DNA of 43,926 nt from positions 1 through 43,926 of the forward strand of contig CAZZEX010000036.1 in the NCBI GenBank assembly GCA_964653285.1, in the 5' to 3' direction. The notes under the pieces were generated by a model. That model ran no database searches. It was not told the origin of the DNA and was given only the letters and a program-made list of their open reading frames with translations. The position numbers were made by a program, and so were the translations under genes. Positions within the stretch are counted from its first letter, which is position 1, and each line of letters starts with the position of its first letter. This document shows, in pieces, positions 26,424 to 35,341 of the stretch. The stretch is from CAZZEX01 sp964653285. Its GTDB lineage: Bacteria > Chloroflexota > Anaerolineae > B4-G1.

Positions 26424-26440
26424 GTACGCTCGTTAGAGTG

Positions 26441-26534
26441 GGCAGCAGCCAAAGCCCCTGCTGCCTGGTTGACAAGCAGAGAGGATTGGTTGAGTGTTGT
26501 GGAGGAAGGCCATCGGTACGGGTGGGTGGCCTTC
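26441..26534 (+). promoter_or_regulatory. Two-hairpin leader upstream of rpsL
   Basis: Hairpin 1 pairs GGCAGCAG (26441-26448) with CTGCTGCC (26458-26465). Hairpin 2 pairs GAAGGCCA (26505-26512) with TGGCCTTC (26527-26534), ending 12 bases before the ribosome site GGGGAGG. Ribosomal-protein leaders often fold so that a ribosomal protein can bind. This one does not match a leader I know, so autoregulation by S12 or S7 is a guess. Confidence 0.45.
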
Positions 26535-26558
26535 TTCACTGAGTTTGGGGAGGTAGGC

Positions 26559-26978
26559 GTGCCCACTATCAATCAGTTGGTTCGCAAGAGAAGAAAGCCT
26601 AAGACGCGCAAATCCAAGTCGCCCGCGTTGCGGTACACGTTTAATTCTTTCAAACAGCGACGGGCCCGGCGTTCCAAAGGAGCGCCGCAGAAGCGTGGTG
26701 TGTGCACGCAGGTGCGGACGATGACACCTAAGAAGCCCAACTCCGCGCTGCGGAAGATCGCTCGCGTGCGGTTGACCAATGGCATCGAGGTGACTGCCTA
26801 TGTGCCGGGCGAGGGGCACACGTTGCAGGAGCACTCAGTTGTGTTGGTGCGGGGAGGGCGCATTAAGGACCTGCCTGGTGTGCGCTACCACGTCGTTCGT
26901 GGCGCTCTTGATACAATGGGTGTGGAAGATCGTATGCAACAACGTTCCAAGTATGGGACCAAGCGTCCTAGAAGGTAG
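26559..26978 (+). CDS. rpsL: 30S ribosomal protein S12
   Basis: 139 residues, close to the Bacillus-type length. It starts with GTG encoding MPTINQLVRKRRK after GGGGAGG, carries the longer N-terminal extension (SPALRYTFNSFKQRRARRSKG) and keeps the decoding-centre motifs TPKKPNSALRK and RGGRIKDLPGVRYH. The open frame extends 90 bases upstream, but that part overlaps the leader hairpin and is not S12-like. It is first in the str operon. Confidence 0.95.
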   Translation: MPTINQLVRKRRKPKTRKSKSPALRYTFNSFKQRRARRSKGAPQKRGVCTQVRTMTPKKPNSALRKIARVRLTNGIEVTAYVPGEGHTLQEHSVVLVRGGRIKDLPGVRYHVVRGALDTMGVEDRMQQRSKYGTKRPRR

Positions 26979-26997
26979 ATGTTGAGGCAGGTGAGCT

Positions 26998-27468
26998 ATG
27001 CCCCGAAGATATCGTCCGCCCAAGCGACAGGTTAAACCCGAGGTCCGCTACAATAGCGTGATGGTGGCTCAGTTCATCAATAAATTGATGAGGGGGGGAA
27101 AGAAAAGCACTGCAGCGCGGATTGTGTACGACGCGTTGGACATTGTGCAGAATAGGATGAAGCGGCCTCCGCTGGAGGTGATGGAAGAGGCGATGAGGAA
27201 TATCTCACCAGTGCTGGAGGTCAAACCGCGTCGCGTGGGGGGCTCCACGTACCAAATCCCGGTGGAGGTGCCGCCGAGCCGCAGGCTTAGCCTGGCGATG
27301 CGCTGGCTGCTAGCCGCTGCGCACAATCGCCCCGGCAAGTCTATGGCCGAAAAACTGGCCAGTGAGTTGATGGACGCAGCACGTGGGACCGGGGCGGCAG
27401 TTAAAAAGAGGGAAGATACACACAGGATGGCTGAGGCCAACCGGGCCTTTGCTCACTACCGGTGGTAG
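26998..27468 (+). CDS. rpsG: 30S ribosomal protein S7
   Basis: 156 residues, the usual length. It is the primary 16S 3'-domain binder and sits near the E site. MPRRYRPPKRQV with PEVRYNSVMVAQFINKLMRGGKKSTAARIVYDAL and the C-terminal KREDTHRMAEANRAFAHYRW are canonical. It follows rpsL after a 19-base gap containing GGCAGGTGAG and is followed by ~100 bases before fusA. Confidence 0.95.
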   Translation: MPRRYRPPKRQVKPEVRYNSVMVAQFINKLMRGGKKSTAARIVYDALDIVQNRMKRPPLEVMEEAMRNISPVLEVKPRRVGGSTYQIPVEVPPSRRLSLAMRWLLAAAHNRPGKSMAEKLASELMDAARGTGAAVKKREDTHRMAEANRAFAHYRW

Positions 27469-27571
27469 GTGGTCCATCGTAGGCCGCTTGTTTTGCGGGA
27501 CGACCCCGCCACCTAGCAGAAGGATACGCTCGCGGATGGGGAGCAGGGCTGGTAGGTGGGGCGGGCAAGCG

Positions 27572-29650
27572 ATGGTCACACGAAACTCGCTGGACTGCAT
27601 TCGGAATATTGGGATCATTGCGCACATTGATGCGGGTAAGACGACGACGACTGAGCGCATCCTGTTCTGCACCGGTCGTACTCACCGGATGGGTAACGTG
27701 GACGAGGGGACGACGGTCACGGACTGGATGGCGCAGGAGCGGGAGCGGGGTATCACAATCACTGCTGCGGCAGTGACTTGCTTCTGGCGGAACTGTCAGA
27801 TTAACATCGTGGATACGCCTGGGCATATTGACTTCACTGCGGAGGTGCAGCGAAGTCTCCGTGTCCTCGACGGCGGTGTCGTCGTCTTCGATGCGGTGCC
27901 CGGGGTGGAACCGCAATCGGAGACGGTGTGGCGACAGGCACAGGAATTCGGTGTGCCGTTGATCGCTTTTATTAACAAGATGGATAGGTTGGGCGCCGAC
28001 TTCGCCCACGCGATCGAGACGATCCGCGAGCGACTGGCTGCCAATCCGGTCGCTATTCAATGGCCTATCGGTAGCGAGGCCGATTTTCGGGGAGTGGTGG
28101 ACTTGCTGAAGATGCAGGCCATTGTTTGGACGGACGAACTGGGGGCGTCACCTGAGGTCGTGAAGATACCGCCTGGGTTGGAAGAGGTGGTGCTGAAGGC
28201 GCGGGAGCGAGCCGTAGAGCAGATCGTCGAGACCGACGATGAGTTGATGACGCTCTATTTGGAAGGGCAGGAGATCTCAGCTGGTCAGTTACGTCGGGCG
28301 CTGCGGCGAGCTACCTTATCCGGGCAATTAAACCCGGTCTTGTGCGGCTCGGCCTTGCGCAACAAGGGTGTCCAGCCCCTGCTCGATGCGGTGGTAGACT
28401 GCCTGCCGTCACCGCTGGACGTTCCGCCAGTGAAGGGGATCAACCCTTACACTAAAAAGGTGGAGACCCGCCCGGCAGACCTAAACGTGCCACTGGCAGC
28501 ATTGGTCTTTAAAATCGCAAGTGACCCATATGTGGGCCGGCTCGCCTATTTCCGGGTCTATTCCGGGAAGGTGAAGGTAGGTTCGAGGGTTGTCAACGCC
28601 ACCAAGCGCCGCCGGGAACGCATCGGTAGGTTGATCCGCATGTTCGCTGATCACCGGGAGGAAATTCAGGAATTGGGCGCGGGAGACATCGGCGCGACGT
28701 TGGGGCTGAAGGATACCTTCACCGGCGAGACGCTGTGTACGCCCAGCGGGCCGATTATCTTGGAGCCCATCTCTTTCCCAGAGCCAGTCATCTCGGTAGC
28801 GATTGAACCGAAGACGGCGGCCGATCAGGATCGGTTGGCCGAAGGGTTGCAAAAGCTGGCTGAAGAAGACCCTACCTTTGTGGTTCGGATTGACGATAAC
28901 ACTGGGCAGACGCTCATCTCTGGGATGGGAGAGTTGCACCTGGAAATCCTGACCGACCGGCTGATGCGGGAGTTTGGTGTGAGCGGGCGGGTGAGCCGTC
29001 CGCGGGTCAGTTACCGCGAGACGATCACGCAGCGGGCTGAAGGCGAGGGGTTGTTCGAGCGACAGGTTGGGGGCCGGACGCACTTCGGCCACGTGTGGCT
29101 GGAGGTGGAGCCACTGCCTGCCGGGGGAGGGTTTCTCTTTGAGAGTGTCACGCGGGCCCGGGTTTTGCCCCCCGAGTTCGTCGAGGCGGTCAAGCGGGGC
29201 TGCCACGAGGCGATGGAGGGTGGCGTGTTGGCTGGCTACCGACTCGTGGATGTGAAGGTCCGATTGCTCGGCGCGGAGTTGAATGAGGAGACATCCTCTG
29301 AACTGGCCTTCAAAGTGGCTAGCACGATGGCTTTCAACCAGGCAGTGGAGGTGGCCGGGCCAGTCTTGTTGGAGCCGGTGATGGACCTGGAGACGGTTGT
29401 GCCGGAGACGTACACTGGCGAGGTGATGGGAGATCTGAACGCTCGGGGGGCCGAGATCAGGGAAGTGGCGTCTCGGGTAGGAGGGATACAGGCGATACGC
29501 GCCTTTGTCCCTCTGGAGAAGATGTTTGGGTATGCGACCGACCTGCGCAGTCTGACGCAGGGACGGGGCACTTTTACGATGGAGTTTAACCATTATGCGG
29601 AAGTAGATCAACAGCGGATGAACGCCATTATGTATGGTGGAGGCTGGTAG
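27572..29650 (+). CDS. fusA: Translation elongation factor G, variant domain IV tip
   Basis: 692 residues. The G domain is canonical: P-loop AHIDAGKTTTTER, switch I RERGITIT, DTPGHIDF and NKMDR. Domains II-V follow, ending FGYATDLRSLTQGRGTFTMEFNHY. The domain IV tip is changed: the residue aligned with E. coli Gln507 is His504 (GGRTHFGHV instead of GGRGQYGHV), and the one aligned with His583 is Asn571 (AELNEETSSE instead of GSYHDVDSSE). Those loops contact the decoding centre during translocation. ATG 27572 gives the natural N-terminus; the frame stays open upstream within rpsG. The symbol is by operon position; an EF-G2-like paralogue type is possible. Confidence 0.88.
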   Translation: MVTRNSLDCIRNIGIIAHIDAGKTTTTERILFCTGRTHRMGNVDEGTTVTDWMAQERERGITITAAAVTCFWRNCQINIVDTPGHIDFTAEVQRSLRVLDGGVVVFDAVPGVEPQSETVWRQAQEFGVPLIAFINKMDRLGADFAHAIETIRERLAANPVAIQWPIGSEADFRGVVDLLKMQAIVWTDELGASPEVVKIPPGLEEVVLKARERAVEQIVETDDELMTLYLEGQEISAGQLRRALRRATLSGQLNPVLCGSALRNKGVQPLLDAVVDCLPSPLDVPPVKGINPYTKKVETRPADLNVPLAALVFKIASDPYVGRLAYFRVYSGKVKVGSRVVNATKRRRERIGRLIRMFADHREEIQELGAGDIGATLGLKDTFTGETLCTPSGPIILEPISFPEPVISVAIEPKTAADQDRLAEGLQKLAEEDPTFVVRIDDNTGQTLISGMGELHLEILTDRLMREFGVSGRVSRPRVSYRETITQRAEGEGLFERQVGGRTHFGHVWLEVEPLPAGGGFLFESVTRARVLPPEFVEAVKRGCHEAMEGGVLAGYRLVDVKVRLLGAELNEETSSELAFKVASTMAFNQAVEVAGPVLLEPVMDLETVVPETYTGEVMGDLNARGAEIREVASRVGGIQAIRAFVPLEKMFGYATDLRSLTQGRGTFTMEFNHYAEVDQQRMNAIMYGGGW

Positions 29651-29699
29651 TACAGCAGAGTTATGTCATCCGAAGGAAGTGAGATGAAAGGAGTGAGAA

Positions 29700-30917
29700 A
29701 TGGCGAAGAAGAAATTTGAACGTACAAAGCCGCACCTCAACGTGGGCACCATCGGGCACATTGATCACGGCAAGACGACTCTCACTGCTGCCCTAACGAA
29801 GGTGCTCTCCTTAAAAGGGTTGGCCGAGTTCCAGGCGTATGAGGAAGTGGCAAGGGCGGACGTGAAGATGTTCCGCCGTGACGCGACGAAGATTCTGACT
29901 GTGGCTATCGCTCACGTCGAGTACGAGACAGAGAACCGGCACTATGCTCACATTGACTGCCCGGGCCACCGGGACTATATCAAGAACATGATCACCGGGG
30001 CGGCGCAGATGGATGGGGCGATCCTGGTCGTTTCGGCAGCGGATGGCCCGATGCCGCAGACGCGAGAGCACGTGCTTCTGGCCCGCCAGGTGAACGTGCC
30101 GGCCATCGTGGTCTTCCTGAACAAGGTGGACCTGATGGACGATCCGGAGTTGCTGGAATTGGTCGAGTTGGAGTTGCGGGAGCTGCTCGATGGGTACGGC
30201 TTCCCCGGTGACGATACGCCTATCGTGCGCGGAAGTGCCCTCCAGGCACTGCAGAGCGAGAGCACCGACCCAGACGCGCCCGAGTATCAGTGCATCTGGG
30301 AACTGGTGCGTGTGATTGACGATTACATCCCCATGCCGGTGCGGGATGAGGATAAGCCATTCTTGATGTCCATCGAGGATGTTTTCTCGATCAAGGGGCG
30401 GGGTACGGTGGTGACTGGCCGCGTCGATCGAGGTGTGATGGTGCCGATGACCGAGGTGGAGATCGTCGGCCTGCAGGACGAGCCCACCAAGACTGTCGTC
30501 ACCGACATGGAGATGTTCCGCAAGAAGCTGGACAGTGTGATGGCGGGCGATAACGCGGGGTTGTTGCTCCGGGGTGTGGACCGGGATGAGGTGCAGCGTG
30601 GCCAGGTCGTTGCGATCCCGGGCAGCATCCAGTCTCACCGGCACTTCATGAGCGAGGTATATGTGCTGCAGAAGGAAGAGGGTGGTCGTCACAAGGCCTT
30701 CTTCAACGGCTACCGGCCGCAGTTCTACATTCGCACGATGGATGTGACGGGAGAGATCCGCTTGCCGGAGGGCGTGGAGATGGTGATGCCAGGCGACAGT
30801 GTCAACCTAGAAGTGGAGTTGATCGAGCCAGTCGCCGTCGAGAGGGGCTCCCGTTTTGCCATTCGCGAGGGTGGCCTGACCGTCGGCGCCGGTGTCATCA
30901 CCGAGATTCTGGACTAG
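29700..30917 (+). CDS. tuf: Elongation factor Tu with a divergent switch I
   Basis: 405 residues with all three EF-Tu domains. It has the N-terminus KFERTKPHLNVGTIGHIDHGKTTL, P-loop GHIDHGKT (19-26), DCPGH (86-90), NKVD (141-144), and canonical domains 2 and 3 (FSIKGRGTVVTGR, YRPQFYIRT, RFAIREGG). Between residues 44 and 72, where nearly every EF-Tu reads approximately YDxIDxAPEExxRGITIN, this protein reads FQAYEEVARADVKMF then RRDATKILTVAIAHVEY. That is about five residues longer and lacks the RGITIN motif; Thr67 can still align with the Mg-coordinating Thr. It also has Arg where EF-Tu has Ala after PGH (PGHRDYIKN, as in eEF1A). GAAAGGAG precedes the ATG. Its place between fusA and rpsJ is that of the main tuf gene. 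Confidence 0.9.
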   Translation: MAKKKFERTKPHLNVGTIGHIDHGKTTLTAALTKVLSLKGLAEFQAYEEVARADVKMFRRDATKILTVAIAHVEYETENRHYAHIDCPGHRDYIKNMITGAAQMDGAILVVSAADGPMPQTREHVLLARQVNVPAIVVFLNKVDLMDDPELLELVELELRELLDGYGFPGDDTPIVRGSALQALQSESTDPDAPEYQCIWELVRVIDDYIPMPVRDEDKPFLMSIEDVFSIKGRGTVVTGRVDRGVMVPMTEVEIVGLQDEPTKTVVTDMEMFRKKLDSVMAGDNAGLLLRGVDRDEVQRGQVVAIPGSIQSHRHFMSEVYVLQKEEGGRHKAFFNGYRPQFYIRTMDVTGEIRLPEGVEMVMPGDSVNLEVELIEPVAVERGSRFAIREGGLTVGAGVITEILD

Positions 30918-30927
30918 GTGGCGGAGT

Positions 30928-31236
30928 ATGGCCAAGCAGAGGATTCGCATCCGGTTGAAGGCCTACGATCATCGTGTGCTTGACGAATCGGCTAAGCGCA
31001 TTGTGGAGACGGCGGAGCGCACAGGCGCTACGGTGGTGGGGCCTGTGCCTCTGCCGACCAAGATCGAGCGCTTTACCGTTCGTCGCTCGACTTTCATTGA
31101 CAAGGATTCGCACGAACATTTCGAGATTCGCACCCACAAGCGACTGATTGACGTCATCGAGCCGGATAACAAGACCATTGATTCTCTAATGCGGTTGAAT
31201 CTGCCGGCCGGTGTAGATATCGAGATCAAGCTATAA
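30928..31236 (+). CDS. rpsJ: 30S ribosomal protein S10
   Basis: 102 residues, canonical: MAKQRIRIRLKAYDHRVLDESAKRI, then GPVPLPTKIERFTV and HEHFEIRTHKRLIDV. It also serves as NusE in antitermination. ATG 30928 (GGCGGAG upstream) starts 10 bases after tuf, so the str and S10 operons run together here. Confidence 0.95.
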   Translation: MAKQRIRIRLKAYDHRVLDESAKRIVETAERTGATVVGPVPLPTKIERFTVRRSTFIDKDSHEHFEIRTHKRLIDVIEPDNKTIDSLMRLNLPAGVDIEIKL

Positions 31237-31318
31237 ATAGGTGACAGAAGTAGATAGGAAGTAGGTAGAATGAGGAGGGTGAGCGGGTTCTGCTTTCTCC
31301 TCTGCATTGTCCCTGCTG

Positions 31319-31365
31319 ACGTGGGGATGGCGGCGTGGGCTGGCTGTCACCGGATTTCCCCACGT
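31319..31365 (+). promoter_or_regulatory. Hairpin in the rpsJ-rplC spacer
   Basis: ACGTGGGGA (31319-31327) pairs with TCCCCACGT (31357-31365) around a 29-base interior that is itself GC-rich. It sits in a 225-base gap, unusually long for this cluster. A TAGAAT at 31266-31271 lacks a matching -35. It may be a leader for ribosomal-protein feedback. Confidence 0.35.
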
Positions 31366-31461
31366 AGGGGGAAGGCTGGGGCTGGTCGCCACCAATGAAG
31401 CCTCTGCCTGCGGCGGGGGAGCGTCACTGTCAGGCTACGTGTCCCCTGGGGAGGTGTTGGT

Positions 31462-32115
31462 GTGAAGGTGATCCTGGGCAGAAAAGTTGGAATGACGCAA
31501 ATATTTGACGATCGCGGAGAGGCTGTCCCCGTGACGGTCATTGAGGCGGGGCCATGCTATGTGACTCACGTGAAGACGCTTGAGCAGGATGGGTACCGTG
31601 CTGTTCAACTTGGCTTTGAGGAAGTGAAGCCGCAGCGGTTGAGTGGCGGAGAGAAGGGGCATCTGGCGCGCAACGGGATATCTGCGCTGCGTTACCTGCG
31701 GGAGTTCCGCCTGCGAGATGAGGAGGCCGAGGAGGGGCAACGCATCCTGGTGGATGTCTTTGAGGCCGGCGATTGCGTGGACATAGTCGGCATCTCGAAA
31801 GGGCGAGGCTTCGCGGGCGTGGTCAAGCGACACGGCTTTGGAGGCGGCCCCAAGACGCACGGTCAGTCGGATCGGCAGCGTGCGCCGGGTTCCATCGGTG
31901 CCTGCGCTTATCCCGGTCGAGTGTGGAAAGGGCAACGGATGCCCGGTCGTATGGGAGGGGGGCGTGTCACGGCCCAGAACCTGCGGGTGGAGTTGGTGGA
32001 CCCAGAGCGGAACCTGCTGGCGGTGCGTGGTGGTGTGCCGGGTACCAAAGGTGGGCTGGTGATGATCAAGCAGGCTCGCAAGTCGAGAGAGTTGGCCAGG
32101 CGACGGGGCGAATAG
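31462..32115 (+). CDS. rplC: 50S ribosomal protein L3
   Basis: 217 residues. It starts at GTG with MKVILGRKVGMTQIFDD and shows the central GISKGRGFAGVVKRHGFGGGPKTHGQSDRQRAPGSIG loop that reaches the peptidyl transferase centre, then RMPGRMGGGRVTAQNLRV. GGGGAGG precedes the start. It is the first gene after the long spacer and hairpin, so it may begin a separately controlled segment. Confidence 0.95.
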   Translation: MKVILGRKVGMTQIFDDRGEAVPVTVIEAGPCYVTHVKTLEQDGYRAVQLGFEEVKPQRLSGGEKGHLARNGISALRYLREFRLRDEEAEEGQRILVDVFEAGDCVDIVGISKGRGFAGVVKRHGFGGGPKTHGQSDRQRAPGSIGACAYPGRVWKGQRMPGRMGGGRVTAQNLRVELVDPERNLLAVRGGVPGTKGGLVMIKQARKSRELARRRGE

Positions 32116-32130
32116 CCTGTGAGGAGAGCG

Positions 32131-32754
32131 ATGGTTGTTCCAATGTACAATACCAGAGGAGAAGAAGTTGGCGAGGTTGAGTTGCGCTCCGACATCTTCG
32201 AGGTCCCCGTCAACGTGCCATTGATGCATCAGGCCTTGGTGCGTCAACTGGCGAATGCTCGCCTGGGGACGCATAAGACGAAGTCTCGCGGCGAGGTGAA
32301 TCGCACCAAGGCCAAGTGGTATCGGCAGAAGGGTACCGGGCGGGCACGCCACGGCAGCCGTAACGCCCCCCTGTTCGTCGGTGGTGGGGTGGCTCACGGG
32401 CCGAAGCCGCGCAAGTACATCAAGAAGATGCCGCGCAAGATGCGACACGCTGCGCTGCGCTCGGCCCTGTCGGCTAAGGCGATGGAGAACCAGATCGTCG
32501 TGCTGGACGTGCTGGAGATGGAAATGCCTAAGACCAGAGAGATGGTGGCAGTGTTGGGGAACCTCGGGCTGGATCGGCGTGTGCTGATCTTGCTGCCGGA
32601 GCGGAACGAGCCGGTGGAGAAGTCGGCACGCAACCTGCCGCAGGTGAAGACATTGCGAGCCAGTTACCTTAACGTCCATGATTTGTTGGCATATGATCAT
32701 GTGTTGATGCCGTTGGGTGTGCTGCAGGTGATCGAAAGCATTCTACTAGGGTAG
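32131..32754 (+). CDS. rplD: 50S ribosomal protein L4
   Basis: 207 residues with the extended loop that lines the exit tunnel (KAKWYRQKGTGRARHGSRNAPLFVGGGVAHGPKPR) and the C-terminal LPQVKTLRASYLNVHDLLAYDHV. ATG 32131 was chosen over an in-frame GTG 12 bases upstream because AGGAGAG lies between them. Confidence 0.95.
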   Translation: MVVPMYNTRGEEVGEVELRSDIFEVPVNVPLMHQALVRQLANARLGTHKTKSRGEVNRTKAKWYRQKGTGRARHGSRNAPLFVGGGVAHGPKPRKYIKKMPRKMRHAALRSALSAKAMENQIVVLDVLEMEMPKTREMVAVLGNLGLDRRVLILLPERNEPVEKSARNLPQVKTLRASYLNVHDLLAYDHVLMPLGVLQVIESILLG

Positions 32755-32761
32755 GTGGACG

Positions 32762-33055
32762 ATGAATCCCTATAAGGTGATCATCCAGCCGATTGATACG
32801 GAGAAAGCGCGCTATCAGGCTTCGGAGTTGGGACAGTACACGTTCGAGGTAGATCGTCGCGCGAATAAGATCGAGGTGAAGCGGGCGATTGAGGCTATCT
32901 ACGGGATAGACGTTGTGGCGGTCAATGTGATGAATGTGCCAGCCAAGGCTACCAGGCGGTACGGACGCCGTGGGATGATGCGCCGCTCACCGTGGAAGAA
33001 GGCTGTGGTCACTGTGGCGAAGGGTCAGCGGCTGGAGGTATTTGAAAGGGTGTAG
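32762..33055 (+). CDS. rplW: 50S ribosomal protein L23
   Basis: 97 residues: MNPYKVIIQPIDTEKARYQ with the typical YTFEVDRRANKIEVKRAIEAIYGIDVVAVNVMNVPAK. It stands at the tunnel exit and docks SRP and trigger factor. It is seven bases after rplD and one base before rplB. Confidence 0.95.
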   Translation: MNPYKVIIQPIDTEKARYQASELGQYTFEVDRRANKIEVKRAIEAIYGIDVVAVNVMNVPAKATRRYGRRGMMRRSPWKKAVVTVAKGQRLEVFERV

Positions 33056-33056
33056 T

Positions 33057-33893
<837 letters not shown>

Positions 33894-33935
33894 ATAGGGA
33901 ATTGAGCAGTGGGAGATTGAGGAACGAGGTAGATA

Positions 33936-34229
33936 ATGTCACGATCGCCATTAAAGAGGCCCATACCATACGTGGATCCGAAGTTGTTGCGGAAGATTGA
34001 GCGATTGAATCAGGTGGGGGAGAAGCGGCTGGTCCGCACCTGGTCCCGGTCTTCGACGGTCTTCCCCCATATGATTGGGCATACTATTGCCGTTCATGAT
34101 GGCCGGCGGCATGTGCCGATTTATATCACGGAGGATATGGTTGGGCATAAGTTGGGCGAGTTTGCCCCCACCCGCACCTTCCGGGGTCACATTGTTAGAG
34201 AGAGGAAAGGGCGGGTACGGCAGGGATGA
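33936..34229 (+). CDS. rpsS: 30S ribosomal protein S19
   Basis: 97 residues. The core RTWSRSSTVFPHMIGHTIAVHDGRRHVPIYITEDMVGHKLGEFAPTRTFRGH is canonical. The N-terminus (MSRSPLKRPIPYVDPKLLRKIERLN) is slightly longer than in E. coli. GAACGAGGTAG precedes the ATG. Confidence 0.95.
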   Translation: MSRSPLKRPIPYVDPKLLRKIERLNQVGEKRLVRTWSRSSTVFPHMIGHTIAVHDGRRHVPIYITEDMVGHKLGEFAPTRTFRGHIVRERKGRVRQG

Positions 34230-34243
34230 GGAAGGGGTAGGGT

Positions 34244-34612
34244 ATGGGCACAGAAGTGCTGGCCCGGGCGAAGCACGTGCCGATACCGGCACGTAAAGTT
34301 CGGCGAGTGATTGACCGGGTGCGTGGGTTGGATGCCAAGGAGGCATTGGAGGTGTTACATTTCCTGCCCCATGCAGCGGCACGTCCGGTCGCAAAGTTGA
34401 TCCACTCCGCTGTAGCGAACGCGGAGGAAAATCTCGGGATATCGCGTGACGATTTGTACGTGGCGCACATCGTAGCCGATGAGGGGTCGGGCGTGATGCC
34501 CGGAAAGGGCTGGCGACGGCGCTTCGGTGGGCGCGGCCGCTGGAGGCCGATCCGTAAACGTTCCTCGCACATCACGGTGGTGCTGGAGGAGAAAACGGAG
34601 GATTATGGGTAG
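34244..34612 (+). CDS. rplV: 50S ribosomal protein L22
   Basis: 122 residues: AKHVPIPARKVRRVIDRVRGLDAKEALEVLHFLPH and a C-terminal beta-hairpin GVMPGKGWRRRFGGRGRWRPIRKRSSHITVVL that lines the exit tunnel. GGAAGGGG precedes ATG 34244, 14 bases after rpsS. Confidence 0.94.
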   Translation: MGTEVLARAKHVPIPARKVRRVIDRVRGLDAKEALEVLHFLPHAAARPVAKLIHSAVANAEENLGISRDDLYVAHIVADEGSGVMPGKGWRRRFGGRGRWRPIRKRSSHITVVLEEKTEDYG

Positions 34613-34638
34613 GAACGGATTGCTTAAGGAGGAATGAT

Positions 34639-35301
34639 TTGGGACGCAAGGTTCATCCCTATGGCTTCAGGCTCGGAGTGATCCGGGATTGGAAGGCACG
34701 CTGGTATGCGGAGGGCGATGATTACGCCGACCTGTTGCACGAGGACTTGAAGATTCGCCGGTTCATCCAGGAGGGCGCAGTGCGTGCAGGTATTTCTCGT
34801 ATTGAGATTGAGCGCTTCCCAAATCAGGTTTCGATAACTATCTGGACAGCGAGGCCTGGCATTGTCATCGGACGCAAGGGATCTGCGGTCAAGATGCTGC
34901 GCCGGGAATTGGAGGAGATGACTGGCAAGCGTGTCTCCGTGGACGTGCAGGAGGTGGAACGGCCTGAACTGGACGCCAAGTTGGTGGCGGAGAATATCGT
35001 TGCCCAGTTGGAGCGGCGAATTTCTCATGGCCGGGCGATGAAGCGAGCGGTGCAAGCTGCGATGCGCGCTGGCGCGCAGGGGATTAGGGTTATGTGCAAG
35101 GGACGTCTGCATGGATCCGAAATGGCGCGTAAGGCATGGCAGCGCGAGGGGCGGGTGCCGTTGCATACCTTGCGCGCCGACATTGATTACGCTCAAGAAG
35201 AGGCGCACACAACCTATGGCCGCATCGGGGTGAAGGTATGGATCTACAAGGGCGAGATATTGCCTGAGTCAAAGGTACAGGAGAAACCTTTCGTCGTTTA
35301 G
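34639..35301 (+). CDS. rpsC: 30S ribosomal protein S3 (TTG start)
   Basis: 220 residues: GRKVHPYGFRLGVIRDWKARWYA, KH domain VIGRKGSAVKMLRRELE and the C-terminal RADIDYAQEEAHTTYGRIGVKVWIYKGE. The start is TTG at 34639, five bases after the strong AAGGAGGA (34627-34634). The ATG at 34634 is out of frame, and no in-frame ATG or GTG lies nearby. Confidence 0.95.
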   Translation: MGRKVHPYGFRLGVIRDWKARWYAEGDDYADLLHEDLKIRRFIQEGAVRAGISRIEIERFPNQVSITIWTARPGIVIGRKGSAVKMLRRELEEMTGKRVSVDVQEVERPELDAKLVAENIVAQLERRISHGRAMKRAVQAAMRAGAQGIRVMCKGRLHGSEMARKAWQREGRVPLHTLRADIDYAQEEAHTTYGRIGVKVWIYKGEILPESKVQEKPFVV

Positions 35302-35341
35302 GTACGTGAGGGCCTGGGTTCGTTGGAGAGGGAGCAAGACG

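Noticed and set aside
29820..29920. EF-Tu switch I difference as a sequencing frameshift
   Set aside because: The frame is open on both sides, alternative frames in the segment give stops or no RGITIN motif, and codon usage matches the rest of the gene. Raw reads would still be the final check.
31435..32700. A 421-codon minus-strand frame across rplC and rplD
   Set aside because: It lies opposite two certain ribosomal proteins, has His/Gln/Leu-rich composition and no start signal.
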